A stretch of DNA of 64,000 bases from positions 225,986,928 to 226,050,927 of the forward strand of contig NC_090441.1 of the NCBI RefSeq assembly GCF_031143425.1. Reading direction: 5' to 3'. The position numbers and the translations under genes are program-made. A model generated the notes under the pieces. The model saw only the letters and a program-made list of their open reading frames with translations. It had not been told where the DNA came from and made no database searches. The stretch comes from Pleurodeles waltl. Lineage: Eukaryota > Chordata > Amphibia > Caudata > Salamandridae. Shown here in pieces: positions 35,444 through 45,264 of the stretch. Numbering within the stretch: position 1 is the stretch's first letter; every line of letters starts with the position of its first letter.

Positions 35444-35901
35444 ACCAGTCTTCTGTATGTAGTTGCTAAGTCCATATATAAACGACGCACGTCAGCCACT
35501 GCCAAATTAGCAACCTCAGGATATGGTGTGTAAGTAGCCAATAAAGGCCAGGTCGGACCATCATTACTCAGTGGACCTAACCTCACTTATGCTACTGTGT
35601 GTGGGAGGGCGCCAGCAAGCCAATTATGGTGTTCTTGATAAGATAAAGGTATCTCTAAGTATGCATAAGCCCTGTACTGTCCAGGGACATTTGCAACAAT
35701 GTATTCATGAAAAGTGTTGGAACCCCCATCAACTGCTGGAAATACGACCCAAGAATAAAAAGGTTCTGTTCTATAGGCTGCATGGGCGTCCACCACAAAA
35801 GTGACCGGACCCCCCTGGACCGTCACGCCATGTGCTAACAGATGTCCCGTGAGCGGTTGGCGCATAATAAGCGCTACTTGCACCACTACCGGATTCGCCA
35901 T
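35444..35901 (-). pseudogene. gag: ERV gag, 5' part
   Basis: The N-terminal part of gag starts at 35901 (MANPVVVQVAL). It has a TAA at 35587, after which coding-like text continues in the same frame to the Gmr1-A boundary. No matrix or capsid motif was recognised; identification rests on position between the primer-binding site and the rest of gag, and on frame continuity across the insertion. Confidence 0.65.
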
Positions 35902-36137
35902 CTAGAGAAAAACAGCACCTGGGTAGAGAAGGCACACCAATAACGGGGTTTTTCCTTTCAAAGTTCAAGCTTGAACAACCAACCACTAAGTAATAGGATG
36001 CACCTATCCCGTGGCGGCGGAAATCCTCAGCCCCACGGACGTCTCCGCTTACGGAACCGAGGAGTCAATATATATATGAGATCGAGAGAGTCAGCCGGAC
36101 CCGAAAATTAGAGCCAGACCAATCGTTGGCGGCGCCA
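35902..36137 (-). promoter_or_regulatory. ERV leader with primer-binding site
   Basis: Directly after the 5' LTR on the minus strand is TGGCGCCGCCAACG (36124-36137). It is close to the lysine-tRNA primer site used by foamy and several other retroviruses, with extra bases after TGGCGCC. The remaining leader has no gene. Confidence 0.65.
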
Positions 36138-37150
36138 TGTCGCGTGGGCTCTGATTATACTAAATGAGACTACTGGATTTCTAGGCAGCAGGATCATTCA
36201 CGGTGTGGGGGACTGAGTCTGGCCGACGTGGAAGGACCTCTGTCACCCTAAATCCGGTTTTTGCTACGGCTAACTAGCAGTGCCTCATTTCTCCCAAAGG
36301 GAAGAGATGATTGGGCAGCCGAGCGCATGACATCTTTGGAACTTCTCAGGGAAGTCGTGGTCACTCAGATCCAAGCCAACTCTCTCATTTACAGTATGAT
36401 CTCATATACAAATGACAAAAGGCAGTATAATTTTTATCTAATGTTTTAATAAAACAACTGCATTTTAGATATTAAGGCGTGAGCCGCAATAACCAGAACC
36501 ATACAACACAGTAGGATTGAAATAGTCACCAGGAGAGTAAAACATAAGAATAACGCTATCATGGTGTTTAGCAGTTTCTACTCTCCCTCTGCTAGTTCTA
36601 TTTCGAGCACAGCATGTTAAGCTTCTAACTTGCCTTTCTGAATCCCTCGGGAGACATAAACCCTCATACCTGAGCAAAGGCCTGTGATCTGGTTCAGCAT
36701 CTGCAACGAGGCAGTCAGCGTCTAGTTGTGGTTCCCTGGTCGGAATCTCCCTCTTGCGTGTATTAGGACAAGGAAGTGTTTTTATAACTAACATGTCAGC
36801 GTGATCACAAAATGTCCCTACGCAGGAATGCCAAAGACTAAACTCCTACCACGTCTATAGGCAATGTACCAGACTGTATCCTTGACTGAAGCACAGAGTG
36901 AACAAGAATGTGTTATGGAGAACTCCAGTGCTGAAGTAGGCTAAACAGTGTGATATGAAATATAAAACAAGACCGTAGAACTGGCTATTTGAAAAATAAC
37001 AGTACGAAGCCGAATAAAAAGCATTTAGGGCAAAGTGCACGGAGGCTCTAAGCTGCGAGCAAAGGAATAAAGTACATCCAGGGCAAAATGCACAAAGGGC
37101 TAAAGGCTGAAGCTAATGCGCAAAGGATACGTAAAACTGACCACACTACA
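36138..37150 (-). repeat. ERV 5' LTR
   Basis: 1013 bp, the partner of 15213-16216. It has a 9-base insertion near 36430 relative to the 3' LTR. The TATA box and ATTAAA are preserved. Confidence 0.93.
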
Positions 37151-37493
37151 CCCTGTTCAGCGGTGCTTTGCCATGGCGGTCTCTGGACTGTTCAGCGGTG
37201 CTTTGCCATGGCGGTTCTGGACTGTTCAGCGGTGCTTTACCATGGCGGTCTCTGGACTGTTCAGCGGTGCTTTGCCATGGCGGTTCTGGACTGTTCAGCG
37301 GTGCTTTGCCATGGCGGTTCTGGACTGTTCAGCGGTGCTTTGTCATGGCGGTTCTGGACTGTTCAGCGGTGCTTTGCCATGGCGGTCTCTGGACTGGGCA
37401 TTGGTGTGTGGCATGACGTTCTCTGGACTGGGCATTGGTGTGTGGCATGACGTTCTCTGGACTGTGCATTGGTGTGTGGCATGACGGTCCCTC
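37151..37493. repeat. 34/35-bp minisatellite of H2, two unit types
   Basis: Seven units of the type CTGTTCAGCGGTGCTTTGCC plus 14-15 bases (starts near 37153, 37188, 37222, 37257 and on), then three related units with GGGCATTGGTGTGTGG. The ERV inserted into this array at CCCT, leaving the first units at about 15155-15212. It has no coding capacity in the Myb-like frame. Confidence 0.85.
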
Positions 37494-40400
37494 ATTGCCC
37501 AGCGGGGCTGTGGCTGGCGGTGCCCTCCTGGGCAATGACTCTGGCGGTGGTCTCCTGACCAGTGGCGGTACTTGGGCCCTCCTGGGCAATGACTCCGGCG
37601 GTGGCGGAGGTCTCCTGACCAGTGACGATACTTGGGCCCTCCTTGGCAATGACTCCGGCGGTGGCGGTGGTCTCCTGACCAGTGACAATACTTGGGCCCT
37701 CCTGGGCACTGACTCTGGCGGTGGTCTCCTTACCAGTGACGATACTTGGGCCCTCCTGGGCACTGACTTTGGCGGTGGTCTCCTGACCAGTGACTATACT
37801 TGGGCCCTCCTGGGCAATGGCTCTGGCGGTGGTCTCCTGACCAGTGACGATACTTGATCCCTCCTGGGCAATGACTCTGGCGGGGGTCTCCTGACCAGTG
37901 ACGATACTTGGGCCCTCCTGGGCACTGACTCTGGCGGTGGTCTCCTTACCAGTGACGATACTTGGGCCCTCCTGGGCACTGACTTTGGCGGTGGTCTCCT
38001 GACCAGTGACTATACTTGGGCCCTCCTGGGCAATGGCTCTGGCGGTGGTCTCCTGACCAGTGACGATACTTGATCCCTCCTGGGCAATGACTCTGGCGGG
38101 GGTCTTCTGACCAGTGACGATACTTGGGCCCTCCTGGGCACTGACTCTGGCAGTGGTCTCCTGACCAGTGACGATACTTGGGCCCTCCTGGGCAATGACT
38201 CCGGCGGTGGCGGTTGTCTCCTGACCAGTGACGACGGTGCTGGCGGTGGCGTCCCGGGCACCGGGAAGGATGCCGCCCTTCTCCGACGTGATGCTCACAC
38301 CAGGCTGTGCAGGCTTCTTCTGGCCCTTCCCCACCTTTTGAGGAGTCACAGCTGACTCTGCAGTCCCCCTGGGACCCCTGTGAGTTGTTTTGCCTCGAGG
38401 AGTCTTCACACGGTCCCGTCAGCCACTTTCCAACTTCAGAGCCTTAACAGGGGGTGGACTGGCAGTGCCTTGGCTCCGTGTCACACTGCCTGCCCTGGTG
38501 GCCAGTGCACTCCACACACCTTGAACACGCACCACTGGTACTGGAGGCTTTTTGGCTGAGGCGCTACAACGGGACTGATGAATTGGAGGGGTGGGGGTGG
38601 GGGCAAAAAGGTCAACTTTGCAGAGGGACAGTTTCTGACAAACACTGGGATGGGTAGCTGGAGGGGGTCTGGGAGTGGAGGAAGAGGAGGCGGTTGTAGG
38701 AGGTGTCACTTTAGGTGTTTTGGGTGCAGGTGCAAGTACTGGAGGCTGTCGTGAGGTGGATGGATATTGGGTGTGTGGGTGCCCGCGTTTGTGTACTTTG
38801 GGAGGGGGCGTCACAGACACACTGGGAGAGGACACAGGGGATGTGTAAATGGTAGTGGAGGTGTTGACTGCAGGTGGGCGGGGTGTGGTGCTGGGTGTTC
38901 TGGTGCGAGTCCTGGTGCCTGTAGATGTAGTGCATGCAGGTGAGAGTGTAGACGACACTGGGAGGGAGGAGGGAGACGATGAGGAGGGGGACACAGTGGA
39001 GGCAGTGGATGTTGCTGTGTCTGTATGTGGGTGATGCTTGTGTGAGTGCCTGTGGGATGTGTGGTGTCTATATTTGCCTGAGCTACTTTTGTGTGTTGAG
39101 GTGTGTGCATGCTGGTCTGATGGTGTGCTTGGGATGTGCTGGGGTACAGGGGATTGGGTCTGGGTGGAGGAGGTTGGAGGGGGGAGGCTAGACACAGGGA
39201 CAATGGCTGCCATCAGTGCTGAGGCCAGAGATTGCAGGGTTCGCTGAAGGGCAGCCTGACCAGAATGAATGCCCTCCAGGAATGCATTACCGTGTTGCAA
39301 CTCCCTTTCTACACCCTGGATGGCATTCACAATGGTAGACTGCCCAACAGTGAGTGACCTGAGGAGGTCAATGGCCTCCTAACTGAGGGCAGCAGGGGTG
39401 ACTGGGGCAGGGCCTGAGGTGCCTGGGGTGAAGGTGATGCCCACCCTCCTGGGTGAGCGGGCACGGGGCGAACGCTGAGGGGCTGCTGGGAGGGCGGTGC
39501 TGGTAGGGGAGGTGGCGGCTGTACCTGTAGAAGTGGGGGGCACAGATGGTGCCGCCACCACAAGGGAGCTCCCATCGGCGGACGAGTCTGTGTTGCTGGT
39601 TGGTGATCCGGTAGCCGATGTGAAGCTCTCCTCGCCCTCCGTCCCACTGGTGCATTCTGAGTCCGTGGTGTGGCCCTCCATGCCCATGTGGGATGCAGCT
39701 CCCTCGTGCTCCGGTGCTACTGTACCTCCGCCTGATGATGCTGATGCACAAAAGAACAGGGAGAGCACAAAAAGAGGGGGGGGGAGACAGAAGAAAGACA
39801 GGTTGAGTGCATGGCATACCGCTACCGTTGGCGGACAATACAGACACAGCAGCCCCCTGCACTACGCCGTGCTCCTGGCCTCTACAGATGCAATTTCTGG
39901 GATCTGGCCTACATGGCTATGGTGGACATCTGCACACATGAATACCACAGGGGCATGTATACCTGTACTTGCCACTCTACTGCGGTGGGGTGGAGTGCCA
40001 CATGGCCTGCATTACGGAGGGGCCTAGCCTACGTATTTCTGCCTGGCCTAGGTACACCCACAGCCCTCCTCCCTCAGCCAGCCCCTCAACTGTGCGCCAA
40101 GTACCCAGAATGGGGTTGTACTCACCCCCTTGTGTCTGCTGTGATGCCCTCAAGCGCCCATCCAACTCAGGGTAGGCAGCCGCCAGGATCCTGAACATCA
40201 GAGGGGTCATGGGGCGACGGGCACCCCTCCCACATTGGGAGGCCATCCCCAGCTGAGCCTCCGCCGTCTTCTTGCTCCAGCGGCGAATGTCCTCCCATCT
40301 TTTCCGGCAGTGGGTGCCCCGTCTCTGGTGGACCCCCAGGGTCCGGACGTCCTTGGCGATGGCACGCCAAATGTCCTTCTTCTGGTGGGCGCTGACCTAC

Positions 40401-40708
40401 ATGACATGCACAAGGGAAGAAGAGAAGTCATTACCAACTGCACCGTCGATGTGAGTGTCCCCCCTCCCTACCCTAGCCATGTGGCACATTCATTCACATG
40501 CATTAATGTTCCCTGAACTCTGCCCCCTTCCCTCTTACAACCAGCCCTCTCCACCCAGGCCTAGCCCATACAACGTGCTACCTGTGTACTAACTTGTTGG
40601 TCTGGAGGACCGCAGAGTAGCGTGTACTGGGGGAGGACCCCATCTACTAGTTTCTCCAACTCCTGAGCAGTGAAGGCAGGGGCCCTTTCCCCAGATGCAG
40701 CAGCCATC
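37492..40708 (-). pseudogene. Harbinger SANT/Myb-like protein with 18-residue repeat tail (H2)
   Basis: Exon 1 begins at ATG 40708 (MAAASGERAPAFT) and ends at about 40605. Exon 2 (about 40384-40120) has the SANT core (IWRAIAKDVRTLGV, THCRKRWEDI) and ends at an intact donor, GTGAGT. Exon 3 starts near 39742 and stays in one frame to 37492, about 750 codons, interrupted by TAG at 39379 and TGA at 38419. Both stops look like single substitutions, of a Glu and an Arg codon. Domains in exon 3 are an acidic Ser/Thr/Glu linker, the helix EAIDLLRSLTVGQ, a Ser/Thr/Pro/His-rich region, a Lys/Arg segment and 13 tandem repeats of about 18 residues. It is divergent from the transposase and far better preserved than H1. 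Confidence 0.75.
37501..38245 (-). repeat. coding minisatellite, 54-bp units (18 codons), 13 units
   Basis: Units end at 37560, 37620, 37680, 37734 and so on to 38226, with steps of 54 or 60 bases. All steps are multiples of three, so the Myb-like frame stays open and reads variants of TGQETTARVIAQEGPSIV. A four-unit block of 216 bases is itself duplicated in tandem. Confidence 0.9.
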
Positions 40709-41148
40709 GTCGCTTCCAGACCGAGGTCACAGCAGCACTTGTAGTGTAGGTCCTCTCCTGTCGAAGATCAGGTATCTAGTGATTAAACAGATAGAAAATG
40801 GCGGTGTCGTCCGCGGCGGTGATGTCCGCGGAGGTGCGTATCATCACCGCCGGCGCACTTGTTCATTGGCTCCTGGGACCCATAGGGTCCAATGTTAACC
40901 AATGCAGCATTGCGCCGCGGTCTACGACCGCCTACCGCGACGGTGTGCAACGCTAGCGCAGTTACCCCACAATCCCATTGTCCCAGTTTAGAGGCCAGGC
41001 AGCCGCCATTTCAGGGGCCCACATGGCTTCATTTACTTCTGCGTCACACATAGCTAGGCCTACACGCAACACACATACAGGAAGGGTTCTGTGTTTGGTG
41101 TTGTGTTCTGTGTAACTGTGGGTACATACCTGGAAAAAGGTTGACTCT
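40709..41148. promoter_or_regulatory. bidirectional promoter of H2
   Basis: GC-rich, CpG-rich spacer between the Myb-like start (minus) and the transposase (plus), with CCAAT boxes near 40865 (reverse), 40890 and 40901, as in H1. There is no TATA box. Confidence 0.5.
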
Positions 41149-42206
41149 GTGGTCGCTGTTGTCCTTCCTAGGCACCGTCATTTGGGACAATTGAGAAGAT
41201 GGCGGAATCCTCCTGTGCACCGACCGCTAGTGGACCTGTTGACAATGGAGGAGCGACATTTAATCGTCACCTACAGGTTTGACCGTGCCACTATCCAGGA
41301 ACTATGTACCCAGTTGGAGCCAGACCTGATGTCACCAATCCGCCATCCCACTGGAATCCCCACTGACGTGCAGGTGCTGTCAGTGCTCCATTTCCTTGCA
41401 AGTGGGTCTTTTCAGACAACAGTGGCCATGGCATCAGGGATGTCCCAGCCTATGTTTTCCAACGTGCTGTCCAGAGTGATGTCTGCCCTGCTGAAACACA
41501 TAAGGAGATACACCATTTTCCCTGAGGTGGAAGATTGGCTACAGTTAAAGGTGACTTCTATGCCCTTGGACACATCCCAAACATCATAGGTGCTATTGAT
41601 GGGACCCATGTAGCTCTGGTCCCCCCCCACAGGAGTGAACAGGTTTACAGGAACCGGAAGAGTTATCATTCGATAAATGTACAGATGGTATGTTTGGCAG
41701 ACCAGTACATCTCCCAGGTAAATGCTATGTTTCCTGGCTCAGTGCATGACGCCTACATTCTGCGGAATAGCAGCATCCCTGATATGATGGGTCAACTCCA
41801 GAGGCACAGTGTGTGGCTATTAGGAGACTCTGGTTACCCCAACCTGTCCTGGCTATTGACCCCAGTGAGGAATCCCAGGACCAGGGCAGAGGAACAGTAC
41901 AATGAGGCCCGTGGGCGGATTAGGAGGGTGATCGAACGCACCTTCGGCCTCCTGAAGGCCAGGTTCAGGTGCCTCCATATGACAGGTGGTTCCCTATTCT
42001 ACTCACCGAAGAAGGTGTGCCAGATCATCATCGCCTGCTCGATGCTTCACAATCTTGCATTGCGACGCCAGGTGCCTTTTCTGCAGGAGGATGGTCCAGA
42101 TGACGGTGTTGTGGCAGCTGTGGAGCCTGTGGACAGTGATGAGGAGGAAGCTGAGGAAGAAGACAACGACAACAGGGAGTTGGTCATACAGCAATATTTC
42201 CAGTGA
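41149..42206 (+). pseudogene. PIF/Harbinger DDE transposase (H2), one frameshift
   Basis: The N-terminal domain (41149-41535) has VLHFLASGSFQTTVA. A single-base deletion near 41535 moves the frame, after which 223 codons are open to 42206. The catalytic residues are in IGAIDGTHVA, GSVHDAYILRNSS and [13 protein letters not shown]. The C-terminus is acidic (DSDEEEAEEEDNDN), as in H1. Unlike H1 it has no intron before [10 protein letters not shown]. The true start may be upstream or in a separate exon; 41149 is only the first ATG of the open stretch. Confidence 0.88.
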
Positions 42207-42688
42207 CACACAGGTGAGAACATTTTCATTTTTACCACTACATTTACTGTCACACGTCTTTCTCTATCCTGTGTGTAATTTCATAGCATTATTTGGTAAC
42301 TGAGTTGTACCTTTCCATTACGGTTTCACAGGTGTGGTTACCAACGTGTGTCATCTGCATGCATCCTTCAAGGACTTGTGATGTGTGACATAGGTATGTT
42401 GCCTTTACAACTAGAAACCCATTTTGACACTGTCATTGATAATACATTTTACCAAACCATAGACTGACTCCAGATTGTTTTGTGGTTCAAGGTTGTTTAT
42501 TTAAGTGCTCAAAAATGGAGGGGGGTTGTAAAATGGTGAAGGGTGATGGTGGAGGAATGTCCATGGCAGAGTCCAGTCTATTAGTCTCACAGGTACACTG
42601 CCCATATGGGCATAGGAAGTGGAGCTGGGGCAGTTTAAGTATGGACAGGGTAACAAAGTGGGACAGTGGGAGGACAATCAGGGTGGTG
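42207..42688. other. convergent 3' region of H2
   Basis: Between the transposase stop and the third-ORF stop. It contains the minus-strand polyadenylation signal at 42496-42501 and no supported gene. Confidence 0.6.
42496..42501 (-). promoter_or_regulatory. polyadenylation signal AATAAA of third ORF (H2)
   Basis: AATAAA on the minus strand 190 bases after the third-ORF stop, the same spacing as in H1. Confidence 0.6.
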
Positions 42689-43511
42689 TCATTTCCTGGC
42701 GGGGGTCTTGCCATCTTGCTCTGTTCTGTTCCTGAATCTCAGGGACCGCTTGTGTGGTGGTTGTCCGTCTGCAGGGGGTGGGGTGCTGGTGTGGTGGTCC
42801 TGTGGCGGGCCGTCCTGTCCACTAGCGCTGGCGGAGGTGGTGGGCAGTTCGTCATCCATGCTAGTGTCAGGGGCCCCTTGGAGTGCCACGGTGTCCCTCA
42901 AGGTCTGCTGTATGTCCTTCAGCACCCCTACGATGGTGCCCAAGGTGGAGCTGATGGTCCTGAGCTCCTCCCTGAACCCCAAATACTGGTCCTCCTGCAG
43001 GCGCTGGGTCTCCTGAAACTTGACCAGGACCGTTGCCATCGTCTCCTGGGAGTGGTGGTATGCTCCCATAATGGAGGAGAGGGCCTCGTGGAGAGTGGGT
43101 TCCCTTGGCCTGTCCGCCCCCTGTCGCACAGCAGCCCTCCCAGTTCCCCTGTGTTCCTGGGCCTCTGTCCCCTGGACCGTGTGCCCACTACCACTGCCCC
43201 CAAGTCCCTGTTGTTGTTGGGGTGGTGGGTTATCCTGGGTTCCCTGTAGTGGTGGACACACAACTGATGACCTGTCCTGGGTACGGAGGTTTAGGGCCGC
43301 TGGGTGGGTGCTGTGCTGGTGTTACCAGAGGGTGGAAGGTCAGTGTTGGGCTGTGCCTGTGCAAGGGGAACCGACTGGCCCAAGGCCCACGATGGTCCGG
43401 GCTGGTCATCAGGATCCAGTAGGGCAGAGCTGCTATCGTCACTGTGGGCCTATTCTGTGCATGGAGTGGAGTTGTCTGGACCCTCCAGTGTGTTGACGGT
43501 CCTTCGTGATC
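42689..43511 (-). pseudogene. third Harbinger ORF (H2 copy), last exon
   Basis: A splice acceptor (CCCCTGCAG ending at 43512) opens the exon. The first 250 bases, read in the frame of the rest, contain several stops. From 43261 the frame is open for 190 codons to 42689. It shows the helical segment EALSSIMGAYHHSQETMATV and further amphipathic helix, a Ser/Thr/Pro-rich segment, and a basic tail (PPHKRSLRFRNR). Both Harbinger copies keep this ORF at the same place and orientation, so it is a regular gene of the family. It is probably the last exon of a second Myb-like or related regulator, but the upstream exons are not in the window. Confidence 0.55.
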
Positions 43512-43909
43512 CTGCAGGGGCATAAGAGCATGATTATTGCATATGGGTTTGTCATGGTGTGCAATGGGTGGGTGTGCGTGTACCCCAGTGCAAGCATTCC
43601 TGTGTGGGGGCTTGTGTGATGATGGTTGGGGGGCTGTTCTGGGTATGTGCAGTGAGCATGCTTTAGTGATGGATGTCCATGCTTAGTTGTGTCATGCAAG
43701 GCTTTGGTGTTGGGATGTGTGATTTGTGTTATTAGTACATATGTGAGGATTTGGAGTGATAGGGGAGGGGGTGAGGGTGGGGGGGTGTGATAGCATGCAG
43801 GTAGGGTTGGGGATATGATAGTTAAGATTTGACTTACCAGTGTCCATTCTTCCACTGACTTCTCCGAGGCCCTCTGGATGCATGATGGTCAAGACTTGCT
43901 CCTCTTATG
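43512..43909. other. H2 intron-like stretch, no gene seen
   Basis: Upstream of the third-ORF acceptor. GT-rich sequence with no coding frame that can be matched to H1. Ends at the LTR start at 43910. Confidence 0.5.
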
Positions 43910-45264
43910 TGTAGGAAAGTACCATCTTGCCTGGCATGTTACCCCCATTTTTCACTGTATATATGTTGTTTTAGTTGTATGTGTCACTGGGACCCTGTTC
44001 ACCAGGGCCCCAGTGCTCATAAGTGTGCCTGAATGTGTTACCTGTGTATTGACTAACTGTCTCACTGAGGCTCTGCTAATCAGAACCTCAGTGGTTATGC
44101 TCTCTCATTTCTTTCAAATTGTCACTGACAGGCTAGTGACCAAAATTACCAATTTACATTGGCTTACTGGAACACCCTTATAATTCCCTAGTATATGGTA
44201 CTGAGGTATTGGGGTTCCAGGAGATCCCTATGGGCTGCAGCATTTCTTTTGCCACCCATAGGGAGCTCTGACATTTCTTACACAGGCCTGCCACTGCAGC
44301 CTAAGTGAAATAACGTACACGTTATTTCACAGCCATTTTACACTGCACTTAAGTAACTTATAAGTCACCTATATGTCTAACCTTTACCTGGTAAAGGTTA
44401 GGTGCAAAGTTACTTAGTGTGAGGGCACCCTGGCACTAGCCAAGGTGCCCCCACATTGTTCAGAGCCAATTCCCTGAACTTTGTGAGTGCGGGGACACCA
44501 TTACACGCGTGCACTACATATAGGTCACTACCTATATGTAGCTTCACAATGGTAACCCCGAATATGGCCATGTAACATGTCTATGATCATGGAATTGCCC
44601 CCTCTATACCATCCTGGCATAGTTGGCACAATCCCATGATCCCAGTGGTCTGTAGCACAGACCCTGGTACTGCCAAACTGCCCTTCCTGGGGTTTCACTG
44701 CAGCTGCTGTTGCTGCCAGCCCCTCAGACAGGCAGCTGCCCTCCTGGGGTCCAGCCAGGCCTGGCCCAGGATGGCAGAACAAAGAACTTCCTCTGAGAGA
44801 GGGTGTGACACCCTCTCCCTTTGGAAAATGGTGTGAAGGCAGGGGAGGAGTAGCCTCCCCCAGCCTCTGGAAATGCTTTCTTGGGCACAGATGTGCCCAA
44901 TTCTGCATAAGCCAGTCTACACCGGTTCAGGGACCCCTTAGCCCTGCTCTGGCGCGAAACTGGACAAAGGAAAGGGGAGTGACCACTCCCCTGACCTGTA
45001 CCTCCCCTGGGAGGTGCCCAGAGCTCCTCCAGTGTGCTCCAGACCTCTGCCATCTTGGAAACAGAGGTGCTGCTGGCACACTGGACTGCTCTGAGTGGCC
45101 AGTGCCACCAGGTGACATCAGAGACTCCTTGTGATAGGCTCCTTCAGGTGTTGCTAGCCTATCCTCTCTCCTAAGTAGCCAAACCCTCTTTTCTGGCTAT
45201 TTAGGGTCTCTGTCTCTTGGGATTCTTTAGATAACGAATGCAAGAGCTCATCCGAGTTCCTCTG
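43910..45264 (+). mobile_element. Gmr1-type LTR, 5' 1355 bp only
   Basis: Starts TGTAGGAAAG after TTATG and matches other LTRs up to CCGAGTTCCTCTG, where a new LTR begins. The clean start of the second LTR suggests nested insertion, with CTCTG (45260-45264) as the candidate duplication. The remaining 1.6 kb should then lie beyond the window. It is of the CCTGTTCACCAGG subtype. Confidence 0.85.

Larger units (their letters stand above)
15213..37150 (-). mobile_element. foamy-virus-like endogenous retrovirus (contains Gmr1-A)
   Basis: A minus-strand provirus with LTRs of about 1.0 kb at both ends, flanked by the 4-bp duplication CCCT (15209-15212 and 37151-37154). The order is LTR, primer-binding site, gag, protease-RT-RNase H-integrase, env, purine tract, LTR. 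It is about 10.8 kb once the nested Gmr1-A is discounted. RT has YVDD followed by IYL, pol is a single frame, env overlaps the end of pol, and the primer site is lysine-tRNA-like; together these favour a spumavirus-like lineage. ERV-L is the main alternative but normally lacks env. The LTRs differ by about 25 substitutions, roughly 2.5 %, counted by eye. Confidence 0.85.
10905..43909. mobile_element. Harbinger element H2, split by later insertions
   Basis: The Harbinger-type sequence is at 10905-12082, 15083-15212 and 37155-43909. The intervening blocks are a solo LTR and an ERV, each with its own target-site duplication, so the three pieces were contiguous. The left terminus (GGTCATTACAACCCTGGCGG) resembles the MITE terminus at 7237 and abuts TAA at 10902-10904. 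The right end is not seen; a Gmr1-type LTR starts at 43910. The net visible length is about 8 kb. Whether 10905-11580 and the gene block at 37492-43511 belong to one element or to two adjacent ones is inference; one element is simpler. Confidence 0.6.

Noticed and set aside
37116..37484. Open frames through the 34-bp repeats
   Set aside because: All three frames are open because of repeat composition; none joins a recognised gene.
37151..38245. CRISPR-like array
   Set aside because: Units are contiguous tandem repeats with no unique spacers, within a eukaryotic transposon.
43910..45264. Reading the first LTR as the 5' LTR of element B
   Set aside because: A complete LTR starts cleanly at 45265 and is followed by the primer site; the earlier one is cut mid-sequence and differs in subtype.
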